Source: JAWKRB01 sp041389885
GTDB taxonomy: Bacteria; Myxococcota_A; Polyangia; Polyangiales; Ga0077539
NCBI GenBank assembly: GCA_041389885.1
Contig: JAWKRB010000016.1
Span: 62,001 to 126,000 of the forward strand
Direction: 5' to 3'
DNA: 64,000 nt
Positions 27,740-36,684 of the stretch are shown here, piece after piece. Within the stretch, counting starts at the first letter, position 1, and every line of letters begins with the position of its first letter. The notes beneath the pieces were generated by a model that made no database searches, had not been told where the DNA came from, and worked only from the letters and a program-made list of their open reading frames with translations. Position numbers and translations under genes: made by a program.

Positions 27740-30255
27740 TCAGCGCAGGAAGCGTCGGCGCGCGGCGCCCGCCTGCGCCGAGCGATCCCACCCGAGAGGC
27801 GCGGCCTCGACCAGCGCGATCACGCTGCGCCGCAACGCGTTGGGATCACCCAGACGAACCGCGCGCGCCAGGCGCTCGAGGTCTTCAGCGAGGCCGACGA
27901 CCGCGCCGCCGTGGGGGGCGGTGAGCAGCGCGAGGGCCACCGCCGCCCACGTCGCCTCGTCGCCCGCGAGCCCCGGGAGGCGCGCCCGGAGCGTGGCCGC
28001 CGTGCGCTTGAGCTCCGCGCGAAAGTCGCCCTCGCGGGGGGTGTGCCCGCGAGAGACCAGCGCCGCCACCGCGGCGAGGGTGCCCCCGAGGTCGCCGAAC
28101 AACCCGTCGGCCCCCTGCGCGAGGAGCAGCGCGCGGAGCGCCGAGGCGTCGTCGGCGGGCGAGTCGGCTCGAGGCGCCGCGGGGGCGGGGGCGGGCGTCG
28201 CGTCGGCGATCTTCGCGAACTCCTCCCGGTCCTCGAAGGGGGCGGCGAGCTCGGCCTCGGGCTCGGGCGGGGCGAGGAGCTGGGCGATGCTCCTGGCGGC
28301 GCGACGCAGCGGCCCGCCCTTCGACTTCTTGGGCGACGGGGGCGGCGCGCCCGGGGGCACGCCGAGGCTCGCCATCGGCGCGGCAGCGTAGGCCATCGCC
28401 CCCCCGATCGCAGCCGCGGTGAGGGCATCAGGGCCCGAGTCGTCGAACTCGCGGGGCATGGGGTACGACACCGGCACCCGCGCCTCGACCGCGCGCCCTC
28501 CGCCGGCGGGGTCGACCCCGAGGAGGGAGGTGCGCCGGGTGATCAGACCGTACCCCGCGCCGAGGGCCTCGAGGGCCTCGTCGTCGGCCGGGTCGAAGCG
28601 GTAGGTGAGCCTCCGCGCGCGGAGAGACGCCCAGCGGGCGTGCGCCTCGTTCATGGCAGGGACGGCGTCGAGGGAGATCGTATGGGTTCGAACGACCCCG
28701 TCGGGTCCGCGCCCCTGGAGCTCGAGCGCGTCGCCCTTCTGGGCTTCGCCGCGCCAGCCGAAGGTGAAGGGCGCGCCGGCGTAGAGGTCCCACCGGCGGG
28801 CGGGCTCGAGCTCGAGGGGCGGGAGGCGCTCGCCGCCTCGCAGCACGCGGGCCTCGACGCTGGTCCACAGCGGCGCGTCGAAGGCGCTCTTCAGGCGCTG
28901 AATGGCGCGCTCGAGGTCCTCGTCGCTGGAGACGGGGGTGTAGGTCCCTCCCCCGAGCTCGGCGAGCTCGCCGAGGAGCGCGTGGTCAACCGAATCGCCG
29001 ATGCCCAGCACGTGCACCCTGGTGTTCACCAGCGCCTCACGCGCCGCGCGGAGCACCCCCGCGGCGTTGGCGACGTCGCCGTCGGTCATGAACAGCACGA
29101 TGCGCAGCCGCGCCGAGCGATCGGGCTCGAAGCGCTCCTTCCACGCGATCTTCGCGCCCTTGAGGGCGTCGCCGAGCACCGAGGTCAACGCCGCCGACGC
29201 CTCGGTGCCGCCGCGCGCCGTGAGCGCCGTGGCGAAGCGGTCTGCCTGCGCGAGGGACTCGTCGGTGAACGGCACGGGGGTCGACGCGAGGGCCTCCAGG
29301 CGGTCGTCGAAGGCGATGAGGTTGAAGCGGTCCTGCGCGCCCAGCGCCCGGAGGCTGCCGCGCACGGCGCGCTTCGCCGCCTCCATGGGTCGGCCCTCCA
29401 TCGAGCCCGAGCGGTCGACGAGAAAGAGCACCGTGCGCGGCGTCGTGGGACCCTCGTCGGCGAAGCGCCCCGGCGTGACCGTCGCCAGGGTGCACGGCCC
29501 GAGCCCGTCGGGGCCGGCGGCCTCGGACCTTCGAAGCGTGATCCGCGCGTCGCCCTCGACGCGATCAAGGACCTCGACGATGAGGTCCCGGTCCAGCGGG
29601 GCGTCTTCGACCCGCAGCACCGCGTCGCTCCCCTGCTCCGCGACCTGCGTGGCGTGCGAGACACAGCGGACCTGCGAGGGCCCGACGCCCCGGAGGGTGA
29701 TCGTCACGTCGGCGCGGGCGCCCGAGGCGGCGCGGGGCCGCGCCAGCGCGGCGGACTCGGTGGCGCTGAGCGCCGCGGGGTCTTCGACGTACCTCGGCAT
29801 GTACGTCAGCGGAACGACCACCCGGTGCCCTTCGGACGTCGGCAGGGCGTTGTGGAGCAGGGTGAGCGAGACCTGCACGTCGTCGCCCGGCTCGATGGGC
29901 GCGAGGCGCACCCGCGCGAAGTCTTCGCCCTCCCCTCGCCCAGCACCGCCGCGCGGCCCCGGCGCACCGCCGCCTCGTAGGCTCCGCGCGCGGCCTCCCT
30001 CCCGCGCACCGCGCCGTCGAGGGCGCGCTGCCCCCAGCGGGCCTGCAGCGCCTGCACCGACGCGAAGGGCGGCAGGGGGATCACCAGGTCGGCCTCGATG
30101 GCCGCGCCCGTGCCGTTGTGAAACACCGCCACGGCGCGGGTGGTCACGAAGGGGCCGTCGACGACGAGCTCGAACTCCGTGCGGCGCAAGGGGATGTGCG
30201 CGCCGTCGGCGGTGAGGGTGATCGGGCGGAGGGTGTCGGGGTCGCCTGCGGGCAT
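27740..30255 (-). CDS. VIT and von Willebrand A domain protein (one frameshift)
   Basis: Encodes about 838 residues if one missing base is restored. The N-terminal VIT domain (from MPAGDPDTLRPITLTADG, then PFVTTRAVAVFHNGTGAAIE) and the rest lie in different frames. They join at 29932-29935, where one G is missing from a G run on the coding strand. After the VIT domain comes a VWA domain (VLFLVDRSGSMEGRP, the MIDAS DxSxS site; IVLFMTDGDV). Then a region like inter-alpha-trypsin-inhibitor heavy chains, an Ala/Pro linker and a helical tail. ATG at 30255 with AAGGAG upstream. No signal peptide is seen, so location is uncertain. Function: protein-protein binding through MIDAS, inferred. Confidence 0.8.
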
Positions 30256-30397
30256 CGCGCGCTCCTTGCGTGAAGGGTCGTTCGGGGGGATGTGCCGGGT
30301 TCGGGTCGGCAGCATACGATCGCGCCGGGGGCTCATTCTTGGATCGCGGGGCCGCGGGCGGCTTTCGGCGCGCCGGGCGGCGTGCGAGCATCGACGG

Positions 30398-30790
30398 ATG
30401 AAGCGAAGCCCGACCGCCCCGCCGCTGGACCCAGAGCGCCTCGCGAGGATTCGCGGGCGCGTGCTGGTCACCCTGGCCGCGGGGAGCCTCGCCGCGGTGG
30501 GGTGCGACCGGACGCCGGATCACACGCTCAACCGACCGGTGACGGTGCACCCCCCGGCGCCACCCAGGGCGCCCGCTCCGCCCGTGACGGCGGACAGCGG
30601 GGCGATCCCCTACGAGCCCGAGGAGGGCCACAGCGTCAACGAGCCGCCGGCGCCGCCGAGGCCCGTGGTGGTCGACTCGGGCATCGCGCCGGTGCGCGTG
30701 ACGCCGGGGCTGGAGGGCATCCAGATGCCGCGGCACACGTCGAACCCGCCGGCGCCGGTCATGCCGAGGCTGCCTCCGGGCAACGGATGA
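30398..30790 (+). CDS. Small Pro-rich lipoprotein
   Basis: A 130-residue protein with a charged N-terminus, a hydrophobic segment and lipobox (AAVGC, Cys about residue 36), then a Pro/Ala/Val-rich mature region without a recognised domain. Its stop overlaps the ATG of the ferritin-like gene (ATGA), suggesting coupled translation of three genes in a row. The start is the ATG at 30398; the rather long pre-signal segment (20 residues) makes this uncertain. Confidence 0.6.
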   Translation: MKRSPTAPPLDPERLARIRGRVLVTLAAGSLAAVGCDRTPDHTLNRPVTVHPPAPPRAPAPPVTADSGAIPYEPEEGHSVNEPPAPPRPVVVDSGIAPVRVTPGLEGIQMPRHTSNPPAPVMPRLPPGNG

Positions 30791-31644
30791 GCTCCTGGTC
30801 GCTGCCCCGGGGCACCTCGTCGCGGCTGCTCGAGACCCTGCACCGGCGCTTTCTCGACGACCGCCGCCCGACCATCCCCTGGGACCGCCTGGACCCCGCG
30901 GTGCTTGACGACGAGGGTCGAGAGACCGCCCGCCGCGCGTGGTCCGCGCGGGTCGACGCCGAGTACCGCTCGATGGTGGTCTTCGGCGAGCTCATCGCGC
31001 GGCTCCCCGAGGCGGGCGTCGCCCTGGAGGCGAGCTGCGCGGCCTCCAGGCTCCTGCAGGACGAGGCGCGGCACACCGAGCTCTGCGCCCGCGTCGCTGA
31101 GGCCCTGGGCGGTCACCCCGAGGCCCGCTTCGACGCGTCGGAGCTGCGCCTCGTCGACGACCTCCCGGCGCACCTCTTCGTCGCCCGTTGGACCGCCTCG
31201 ATGTGCTGCGTGGGTGAGGCCGCGAGCGTGGGGCTCCTCCAGGTGCTGGCGTCGCGGGCGACCGACCCCTGCGTGAAGGTCGTGCTCGACATCCTGCTGC
31301 GCGACGAGGTGCTCCACGACCGCTTCGGCTGGGCGCTCGCGGCGGAGGTCATTCCGAGGCTCACCGACGACGAGCGCGAGTGGCTCGCCGCCGACCTGGC
31401 CTTCGCCTTCGCGCACTACGACCGGGTCGACGCCGCGTGCATGCGCCCCGACGGCGCGCCGATGCCCGAGGAGACCCTCGCCGAGCGAGATCGTTGGAGC
31501 ACGAACAACCTTGGGCTCGCCTCTCGCGCGAGCTTCGCGAGGGCGTTCTACGAGCGGCTGGACGGGGTGATCCTCCCCGGGCTACACGCGCTGGGTGTGC
31601 CCGCGTACGAGTCGTGGGCCGCCCGAGGAGACACCCTGAGATGA
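30787..31644 (+). CDS. Ferritin-like diiron protein
   Basis: A 285-residue all-helical protein with two ExxH motifs of ferritin-like diiron sites (LLQDEARHTEL near residue 98 and LLRDEVLHDRFGWA near residue 180). Earlier Glu residues (VDAEYRSMVVFGELIA) fit the remaining ligands. Such proteins are oxidases, oxygenases or iron-handling proteins; the reaction is not visible. ATGA overlap with the lipoprotein before it and with the rRNA methyltransferase after it shows a coupled operon. No signal peptide, so cytoplasmic. Confidence 0.75.
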   Translation: MSSWSLPRGTSSRLLETLHRRFLDDRRPTIPWDRLDPAVLDDEGRETARRAWSARVDAEYRSMVVFGELIARLPEAGVALEASCAASRLLQDEARHTELCARVAEALGGHPEARFDASELRLVDDLPAHLFVARWTASMCCVGEAASVGLLQVLASRATDPCVKVVLDILLRDEVLHDRFGWALAAEVIPRLTDDEREWLAADLAFAFAHYDRVDAACMRPDGAPMPEETLAERDRWSTNNLGLASRASFARAFYERLDGVILPGLHALGVPAYESWAARGDTLR

Positions 31645-32768
31645 AGCTGTTTGTCACCGCCGCGGCGGGCACCGAGGGCGCGCTGCGAGACGAGCTCCGC
31701 GCGGCGAGGTTTCGCGGCGTGAAGGCCGACCGCGGGGGCGTGCACCTCGAGGGCGACCTGGTCGAGGGCGCCCGCGCCTGCCTCATGTCGCGCGTGGGGA
31801 TGCGGGTGCAGGTCGAGCTCGCGCGCTTCGAGGCCCGGGGCGAAGACGGGTTGTACGACGGCGTACGATCGATGGACTGGTCGCCCTGGATCACCCCGCG
31901 CCACACCCTCGCGGTGAGCGCGACCTGCAAGAGCTCGAAGCTCACGCACTCGCAGTTCATCGCCCTCAAGACCAAGGACGCCATCGTCGACCAGCTCCGC
32001 GATCGCCACGGCGCGCGCCCCGACGTCGACCCCCGGAGCCCCGACGTGTCGGTGATCGTTCGTCTGGTGAACGATCAGGCCTCGGTGTACCTCGACCTGG
32101 CCGGCGAGCCCCTGCACCGCCGGGGCTACCGCGCGGCCACCCGCGACGCCGTGATGAAGGAGAACCTCGCCGCGGCGGTGATCCTCCTCGCGGGTTGGAC
32201 CCCCGAGCACCCCTTCGTCGACCCCATGTGCGGCGCGGGCACGCTGCCCATCGAGGCCGCGCTCATGGCCCGGCGTATCCCGCCCGGCGCGAAGCGGTCA
32301 TTTGGCATCGAACGATCTCCCGCGTGGGACGAGGCGGCGCGGCGCGCGTGGCGGCAGGTGCGCGGCGAGGCCCTCGCGCAGGCGCTCCCCGCGGCCCCGG
32401 CGCCCATCTACGCCCGCGACGGCGTGGCGGCCGCGGTGGCGGCGGCGACCGAGAACGTGCGCGCGGCGGGCGTTCTCGACACGGTGCGCGTGCTCCACGC
32501 CGACGCGCGCTCCCTCGTGCAGGACCACCCCGGCACCTGGGTCTTCGGCGACCCCCCCTACGGCGACCGCACCGCGGTGAAGCCCCTGCAGCTCATGGGC
32601 TTCTTTCGACAGCTCGGCGAGGTGCTGCGGGGGATGCACGGCGCCACCGCGGCCTTCATCACCGGCACCGACCTGCTGCCCAAGAACCTCGGCCTCACGC
32701 ACGACATGGAGCACTCGCTGCGCAACGGCGACATCCCGTGCAAGCTGTTTCGCTACCGCGTGCCCTGA
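31641..32768 (+). CDS. THUMP-domain 23S rRNA/RNA guanine methyltransferase
   Basis: A 375-residue enzyme. An N-terminal THUMP RNA-binding part covers residues ~1-155 (VTAAAGTEGALRDELRAARF, DVSVIVRLVNDQASVYLD). A SAM-dependent methyltransferase of the RlmL/YpsC type follows (GEPLHRRGYR, FVDPMCGAGTLPIEAALMA, then the catalytic DPPYGDR). The FVDPMCGAG segment is SAM-binding motif I. It lacks the second methyltransferase half of E. coli RlmLK, so I give no symbol. N2-guanine methylation of 23S rRNA is inferred from the family. It starts within the stop of the ferritin-like gene (ATGA). Confidence 0.9.
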   Translation: MKLFVTAAAGTEGALRDELRAARFRGVKADRGGVHLEGDLVEGARACLMSRVGMRVQVELARFEARGEDGLYDGVRSMDWSPWITPRHTLAVSATCKSSKLTHSQFIALKTKDAIVDQLRDRHGARPDVDPRSPDVSVIVRLVNDQASVYLDLAGEPLHRRGYRAATRDAVMKENLAAAVILLAGWTPEHPFVDPMCGAGTLPIEAALMARRIPPGAKRSFGIERSPAWDEAARRAWRQVRGEALAQALPAAPAPIYARDGVAAAVAAATENVRAAGVLDTVRVLHADARSLVQDHPGTWVFGDPPYGDRTAVKPLQLMGFFRQLGEVLRGMHGATAAFITGTDLLPKNLGLTHDMEHSLRNGDIPCKLFRYRVP

Positions 32769-33385
32769 GCCGCCGCGTCGAGCCGCTGCTGCTCGAGCGT
32801 GACGATGGTCAGCGAGTAGCCCACGAAACCGTTTCGATATCGAACGACCCTGGGCGCGACCCTGCCCCGCATGCCGCCCTCGTACTCGACCTCGACCTCG
32901 CCGGGCGGCTCGCCCGACGCGCGGCGGTACACCCTGCGCATCACCCGCCCCCCGAGCCAGGTCTCGCGCAGGACCTCGCCGTCGCGGGTGAGCTCCCGGG
33001 CTCCGTCGGCGGCGGGCGGGGGACCGCCCTCGCGAAAGAAGGCCCGCTGCACGTCGAGCATCATGTACCGCGGGGGAAAGGGCAGCTCCATGCGCTGCGC
33101 GGGCGTGAAGGTGACCTCGAGGCCCGCCTGCTGGATCACGAACGCGCGGGTGCCGAAGGGCGTGAGGCCCAGGAGCGTGAGCTCGCGCCCGCGCTTCTGC
33201 AGCACGGCGTCAAAGTGAAATTCCCGATCGGGGAGGGTCACGGTCACCCGCTGCCGCATCATCACGTCGAAGTCCGAGCCCGCAGGGTCGAGCAGCGCGC
33301 CGGGGTCGACGCGCCGCGGTCCGCGCGGGGCGCCGGTGGTGGCGCAGGCGCAGGCGACCGCGGCGAGGAGCAGGGCGAGCCTCAC
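32753..33385 (-). CDS. DUF3261-type lipoprotein
   Basis: A 210-residue protein from a GTG at 33385 that overlaps the stop of the MMPL exporter gene (GTGA). The signal peptide (VRLALLLAAVACAC) ends in a lipobox. The mature part (FDAVLQKRGRELTLLGLTPF, then GTRAFVIQQAGLEVTF, PFPPRYMMLDVQRAFF) has the LolB-like fold pattern of DUF3261 proteins. These accompany MMPL exporters and LolA-like proteins in aryl-polyene clusters and are thought to pass lipids to the outer membrane. It is last in a five-gene operon. Confidence 0.82.
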   Translation of the reverse strand: MRLALLLAAVACACATTGAPRGPRRVDPGALLDPAGSDFDVMMRQRVTVTLPDREFHFDAVLQKRGRELTLLGLTPFGTRAFVIQQAGLEVTFTPAQRMELPFPPRYMMLDVQRAFFREGGPPPAADGARELTRDGEVLRETWLGGRVMRRVYRRASGEPPGEVEVEYEGGMRGRVAPRVVRYRNGFVGYSLTIVTLEQQRLDAAAQGTR

Positions 33386-35724
33386 CGACGCCCCCCGCCG
33401 AGGCTGCGCGTCAGGGGCGAGAGCGCGAGGCTGAGCGTGACCCCCACCGCGGTGACCAGGCCGATGGCGCGCAGGGGCGCGGCCGAGGAGAGACCCAGGA
33501 GCCCGAAGGTGAGCAGGGTGGTGCTCCAGGCGACCACGAGGCTGAGGGTGGTCGCGGGGACCGCCTCGGGGTGCCCGTCGACCTCGGCGGTGAAGATCCC
33601 GTAGTCGGCGCCGACGCTCAGCACGAGGATCACGCCGACAAGGTGCATCAGGTTCGCGGAGATGCCCAGCGCGCCGAGGAGCCCGAGGGAGGCGCTGGCC
33701 GCCGCCACCGCCGGGGCCATGGCCGCGAGCGCCACCCTCGCCCGCCGGTACCTCGCGAAGAGCGTGGCGAAGACCGCGCCGAGCCCCGCCGCCAGCACCG
33801 CGAGCGTGCGCAGCCGATAGCCGGCGTAGGCCTCGCGGAGAAAGCTCCGCTGGTCGAAGACCTCGACGCCCTCGACCCCCGCGAGCCTCTGTCGGAGCGC
33901 CGGGAGGTTCGCGTCGTCGGGCAGGTAGGTGAGGTAGGCGTAGCGATCTCCGACTCGAATGCGATAGGGACGCACGAGGTCTGCGAGGGGCGACGCGACG
34001 AGGGCGTCGTAGGTGAGGGGCGGCGGCGGTGCCTCGCGGAGGGCGCGGGCGAAGCCCCCGAAGGCGCCCCCACGAAACCCCTCGGCGGCGAAGGCCGCGT
34101 CGAGGCGCGCGGGGAGCGTCGGGTCGGCGCGGAGCGCGGCCTCGTTGCGCGCCTGCAGCGACCTCGACCAGAGCGCCGCGTGCGCGCTGCGGGCCCCCGC
34201 GAGCCCCGACGCGCGCAGGCGCGACGCGACCATGTCGTTGCGCCGCAAGGCTTCTTCGTCGGTGCGCCCCATCGCGACGACGAAGCGTCCCTCGCGGCCA
34301 CGGTCGAGGGCGGCGGAGACCCGGCGCTCCTCGTCGGCCAGGGCGGGGTCGACGCGGGTGAGCGCGCGCACGTCGTCCTCCCAGCGCAGGCGGGGCAGAC
34401 CGGCGACGCTCAGCCCCAACGCGAGGGCGGGGGCGAGCCAGCGGACCCTGCTGCCCCGCAGGCGCTCCGCGCCCCGGCTGACGGCGTCGGCCGCGCGCCG
34501 CTGGAGCGAGACCTCGTCGGGCGCTGCGGGGAGCGCGGGGGCGACCAGCGCGCGGGTCGCCAGGAGCGCGCCGAGCACGCCGACGGCGGAGAACAGCGCG
34601 AGCTCGCGCAGGCCCGGCACCGACGTGAGCCCGAGCCCGAGGAGCCCTCCGACGGTGGTCATCGCGCCGAGCTTGAGGCCCGGCCAGACCCTCGCGAGGG
34701 TGCCGCGCGGCCCCTCGGGCGAGGGACGGAGCGTGTGGTGATGGATGAGGTAGATCGGGTAGTCGAAGCAGACCCCGATGAGCGACGCGCCAAAGGCCAG
34801 GGTGAGCCCGTGCAGCGAGCCGAAGACCGCGAGGCAGGCCGCGATGGCCAGGGCGGTGCCCGCGGCGAGGGGGATCGAGGCCAGCGCCAGGTAGCGCAGC
34901 GAGCGGTGCAGCAGCAGGAAGATCGCCGCCACGCCGAGCGATCCCACGACCGAGACGCGCTGGGCGTCGCCGCGGGTCTCGGCCTCGGCGGCCACGGCCA
35001 CCGGGTGCGCGCCCGCGCGGCGCAGGGTGAGCGGCGCGCGGGCGGTCGTACGCACCCGAACGAACTCGCGCTGGAGGTCGGCGAGGAAGCGTCGCTGCCT
35101 CGCGGCGTCGAAGGGCGAGGCGCGGGTCGCCAGCACGATCACCGCGCCCCGACCGTCGGCGGTGACCAGCTGTCCGTCGACCACGCGGAGCGCGTCGCCC
35201 TGCGCGCCGCGCAGCCGGTCGAGGGAGGCGGCGAAGGACTGCAGCGGGTCGTCGCCCGCGCCCCTCGCGAAGAGCGCGCCGGCGGGGGAGGCGAGGCGTC
35301 GCTTGAGGGCGCGCGCGGCCTCGCGGAGCGCGGGGTCGGAGAGCCGCTCGCGGAGCGCGCCGTCGCCCTCGTCGGAGAGCATCGCGTGGCGTCTGGGGAG
35401 GTAGAGCGCGCGGTAGCTCCGCTCGCTCTCGGCGTCGACGCCCGCGCGGAGCCACGCTACCTCGGGGTGCGCCCGGAGGCGGAGGGCGAGCGCGCGGGCG
35501 GCCTGGCGCAGCGCGGGGGGATCGGCGCCCTCGAGGAGGAGCGCGAGGGTGCGCGGCAGCTCGCTCGACGCGAGGGCGCGCGAGACCGCGGCGAGGCGCG
35601 CGTCCCCGTCGGCGGGCAAGAAGTGCGAGATGTCTCCGCCGACCTTGAAGCGGGTCGCGCTGTAGCCCGCGGCCACCGCGACGAGGACGGCGAAGGCGAC
35701 GCCCTCTCGGCGCGGCGGGGTCAT
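33382..35724 (-). CDS. MMPL/RND-type lipid exporter
   Basis: A 780-residue inner-membrane protein with the duplicated RND layout: a membrane helix, a large periplasmic loop (about 30-255) and a helix bundle (about 258-420). A second loop (about 440-625) and second bundle (about 630-770) follow. Conserved core motifs FGASLIGVCFDYPIYLIHH and LVLSVGADYGIF hold the proton-relay Asp positions of this group (COG4258-like). Such exporters move lipid or polyene products across the inner membrane. ATGA overlap with the acyl carrier protein gene and GTGA overlap with the DUF3261 gene show tight coupling. The cargo is inferred to be an acyl product. Confidence 0.88.
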   Translation of the reverse strand: MTPPRREGVAFAVLVAVAAGYSATRFKVGGDISHFLPADGDARLAAVSRALASSELPRTLALLLEGADPPALRQAARALALRLRAHPEVAWLRAGVDAESERSYRALYLPRRHAMLSDEGDGALRERLSDPALREAARALKRRLASPAGALFARGAGDDPLQSFAASLDRLRGAQGDALRVVDGQLVTADGRGAVIVLATRASPFDAARQRRFLADLQREFVRVRTTARAPLTLRRAGAHPVAVAAEAETRGDAQRVSVVGSLGVAAIFLLLHRSLRYLALASIPLAAGTALAIAACLAVFGSLHGLTLAFGASLIGVCFDYPIYLIHHHTLRPSPEGPRGTLARVWPGLKLGAMTTVGGLLGLGLTSVPGLRELALFSAVGVLGALLATRALVAPALPAAPDEVSLQRRAADAVSRGAERLRGSRVRWLAPALALGLSVAGLPRLRWEDDVRALTRVDPALADEERRVSAALDRGREGRFVVAMGRTDEEALRRNDMVASRLRASGLAGARSAHAALWSRSLQARNEAALRADPTLPARLDAAFAAEGFRGGAFGGFARALREAPPPPLTYDALVASPLADLVRPYRIRVGDRYAYLTYLPDDANLPALRQRLAGVEGVEVFDQRSFLREAYAGYRLRTLAVLAAGLGAVFATLFARYRRARVALAAMAPAVAAASASLGLLGALGISANLMHLVGVILVLSVGADYGIFTAEVDGHPEAVPATTLSLVVAWSTTLLTFGLLGLSSAAPLRAIGLVTAVGVTLSLALSPLTRSLGGGRR

Positions 35725-35972
35725 CGCGTGGCGGCGAGGTCGCGGGCGACGACGTCGACGATGTCGCCCACGGTGCGGATGCGCCGCAGGTCCTTGTCCT
35801 CGAGGCGGCGGCCGGTGATGCGCTGGAGCTCGGCGGCGAGGTCGACCGCGTCGAGGCTGTCGAGGTCGAGGTCCTCGCGGAGCCGCGCGTCGGCGCGCAC
35901 GAGCTCGCGCTCGAGGTCGAAGAGGTCGGTCATCGCGTCGGCGACGCGTGCGAGGATCTCGTCGCGGTTCAT
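35721..35972 (-). CDS. Acyl carrier protein
   Basis: An 83-residue carrier protein with the phosphopantetheine site DLDLDSLDAVDL (Ser39) and the usual helical frame (ILARVADAMTDLFDL, ELQRITGRRL, VGDIVDVVARDL). It carries acyl chains on a thioester arm in the cytoplasm. Sitting in an exporter operon without ketosynthases, it probably serves a dedicated acylation or export step rather than general fatty-acid synthesis. Its stop overlaps the exporter ATG. Confidence 0.9.
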   Translation of the reverse strand: MNRDEILARVADAMTDLFDLERELVRADARLREDLDLDSLDAVDLAAELQRITGRRLEDKDLRRIRTVGDIVDVVARDLAATR

Positions 35973-35997
35973 GGCGTGGGGCGTGACCTCTACCGCG

Positions 35998-36684
35998 CTA
36001 CGGCGCCAGGCGAAACACCCTCGCCGCCTCGGCGGGCGAGTACCGCCGCGCGACATCGACCTCGGAGAAGGTGGTCACCGACTCGTCGCCGCTCGCCTCG
36101 CGCACGGTGAGCGTCGAGAGGGTCACCCCGTCGCCCGCGAGGGAGATCTCTCGAAACACCCTCGCGAGCGCGGGGCTGCGCGGTCGGAGCGTGAGGCTCC
36201 AGCGCGTCGGCGCTTCTGCGTGAAACACGGGCGCGTAGTGGCGCTCGAGGGCGGCGCGGTCTCCGGCGACGAGGGCCATGAAGCTCTCGAGGAACTGCCG
36301 CACCACGGGCATCGCGTCGAGGTCGAGGCTCTGCTCGCCGCCCTCGTCGAGGAACCGCAGCCGCGCGCCCTCGATGAGCGCGACCGAGGGCGCCGGGCTC
36401 TGGGTTCGGCGCACCATGCGCCCCGGCGCGGCGTACTCGAGGGTGCCGCGCGACACCAGGGGCGCGGCGAGGAGCGCCATGCGCTTCTCCTCTCGAAAGC
36501 GGCACGAGAGCCCGGGGAGCGCGCGGAAGCGTCGAAGGAGCTCGTCGAGGGTGAGGGTCGACGCGGGCGCCGCCGCGGGCGGTCGGGGCTGCGCCGCGAG
36601 GGGCGCGGGCAGGGTGAGCAGGAGCGTAAGGCAGCGCAGCGTTCGCACGGGAGCTCGGACGGCGGGAGGCGTCGGGGGCTTCAC
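35998..36684 (-). CDS. LolA-like periplasmic lipoprotein carrier
   Basis: A 228-residue protein with a signal peptide (about residues 15-32, ending PLAAQ) and the LolA/LppX-type half-barrel pattern. It has LDELLRRFRALPGLSCRFRE, RMALLAAPLVSRGTLEYAAPGRM, ALIEGARLRFLDEGGEQ and VFREISLAGDGVTLSTLTV. LolA-type proteins ferry lipids across the periplasm. The version in aryl-polyene clusters pairs with an MMPL exporter and a DUF3261 protein, exactly the set found here. ATGA overlap with the selenoprotein gene before it. Confidence 0.82.
   Translation of the reverse strand: MKPPTPPAVRAPVRTLRCLTLLLTLPAPLAAQPRPPAAAPASTLTLDELLRRFRALPGLSCRFREEKRMALLAAPLVSRGTLEYAAPGRMVRRTQSPAPSVALIEGARLRFLDEGGEQSLDLDAMPVVRQFLESFMALVAGDRAALERHYAPVFHAEAPTRWSLTLRPRSPALARVFREISLAGDGVTLSTLTVREASGDESVTTFSEVDVARRYSPAEAARVFRLAP

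Noticed and set aside
27911..29980. A 689-codon open frame on the plus strand
   Set aside because: Antisense to the VWA protein, whose MIDAS and VWA motifs are clear on the other strand.
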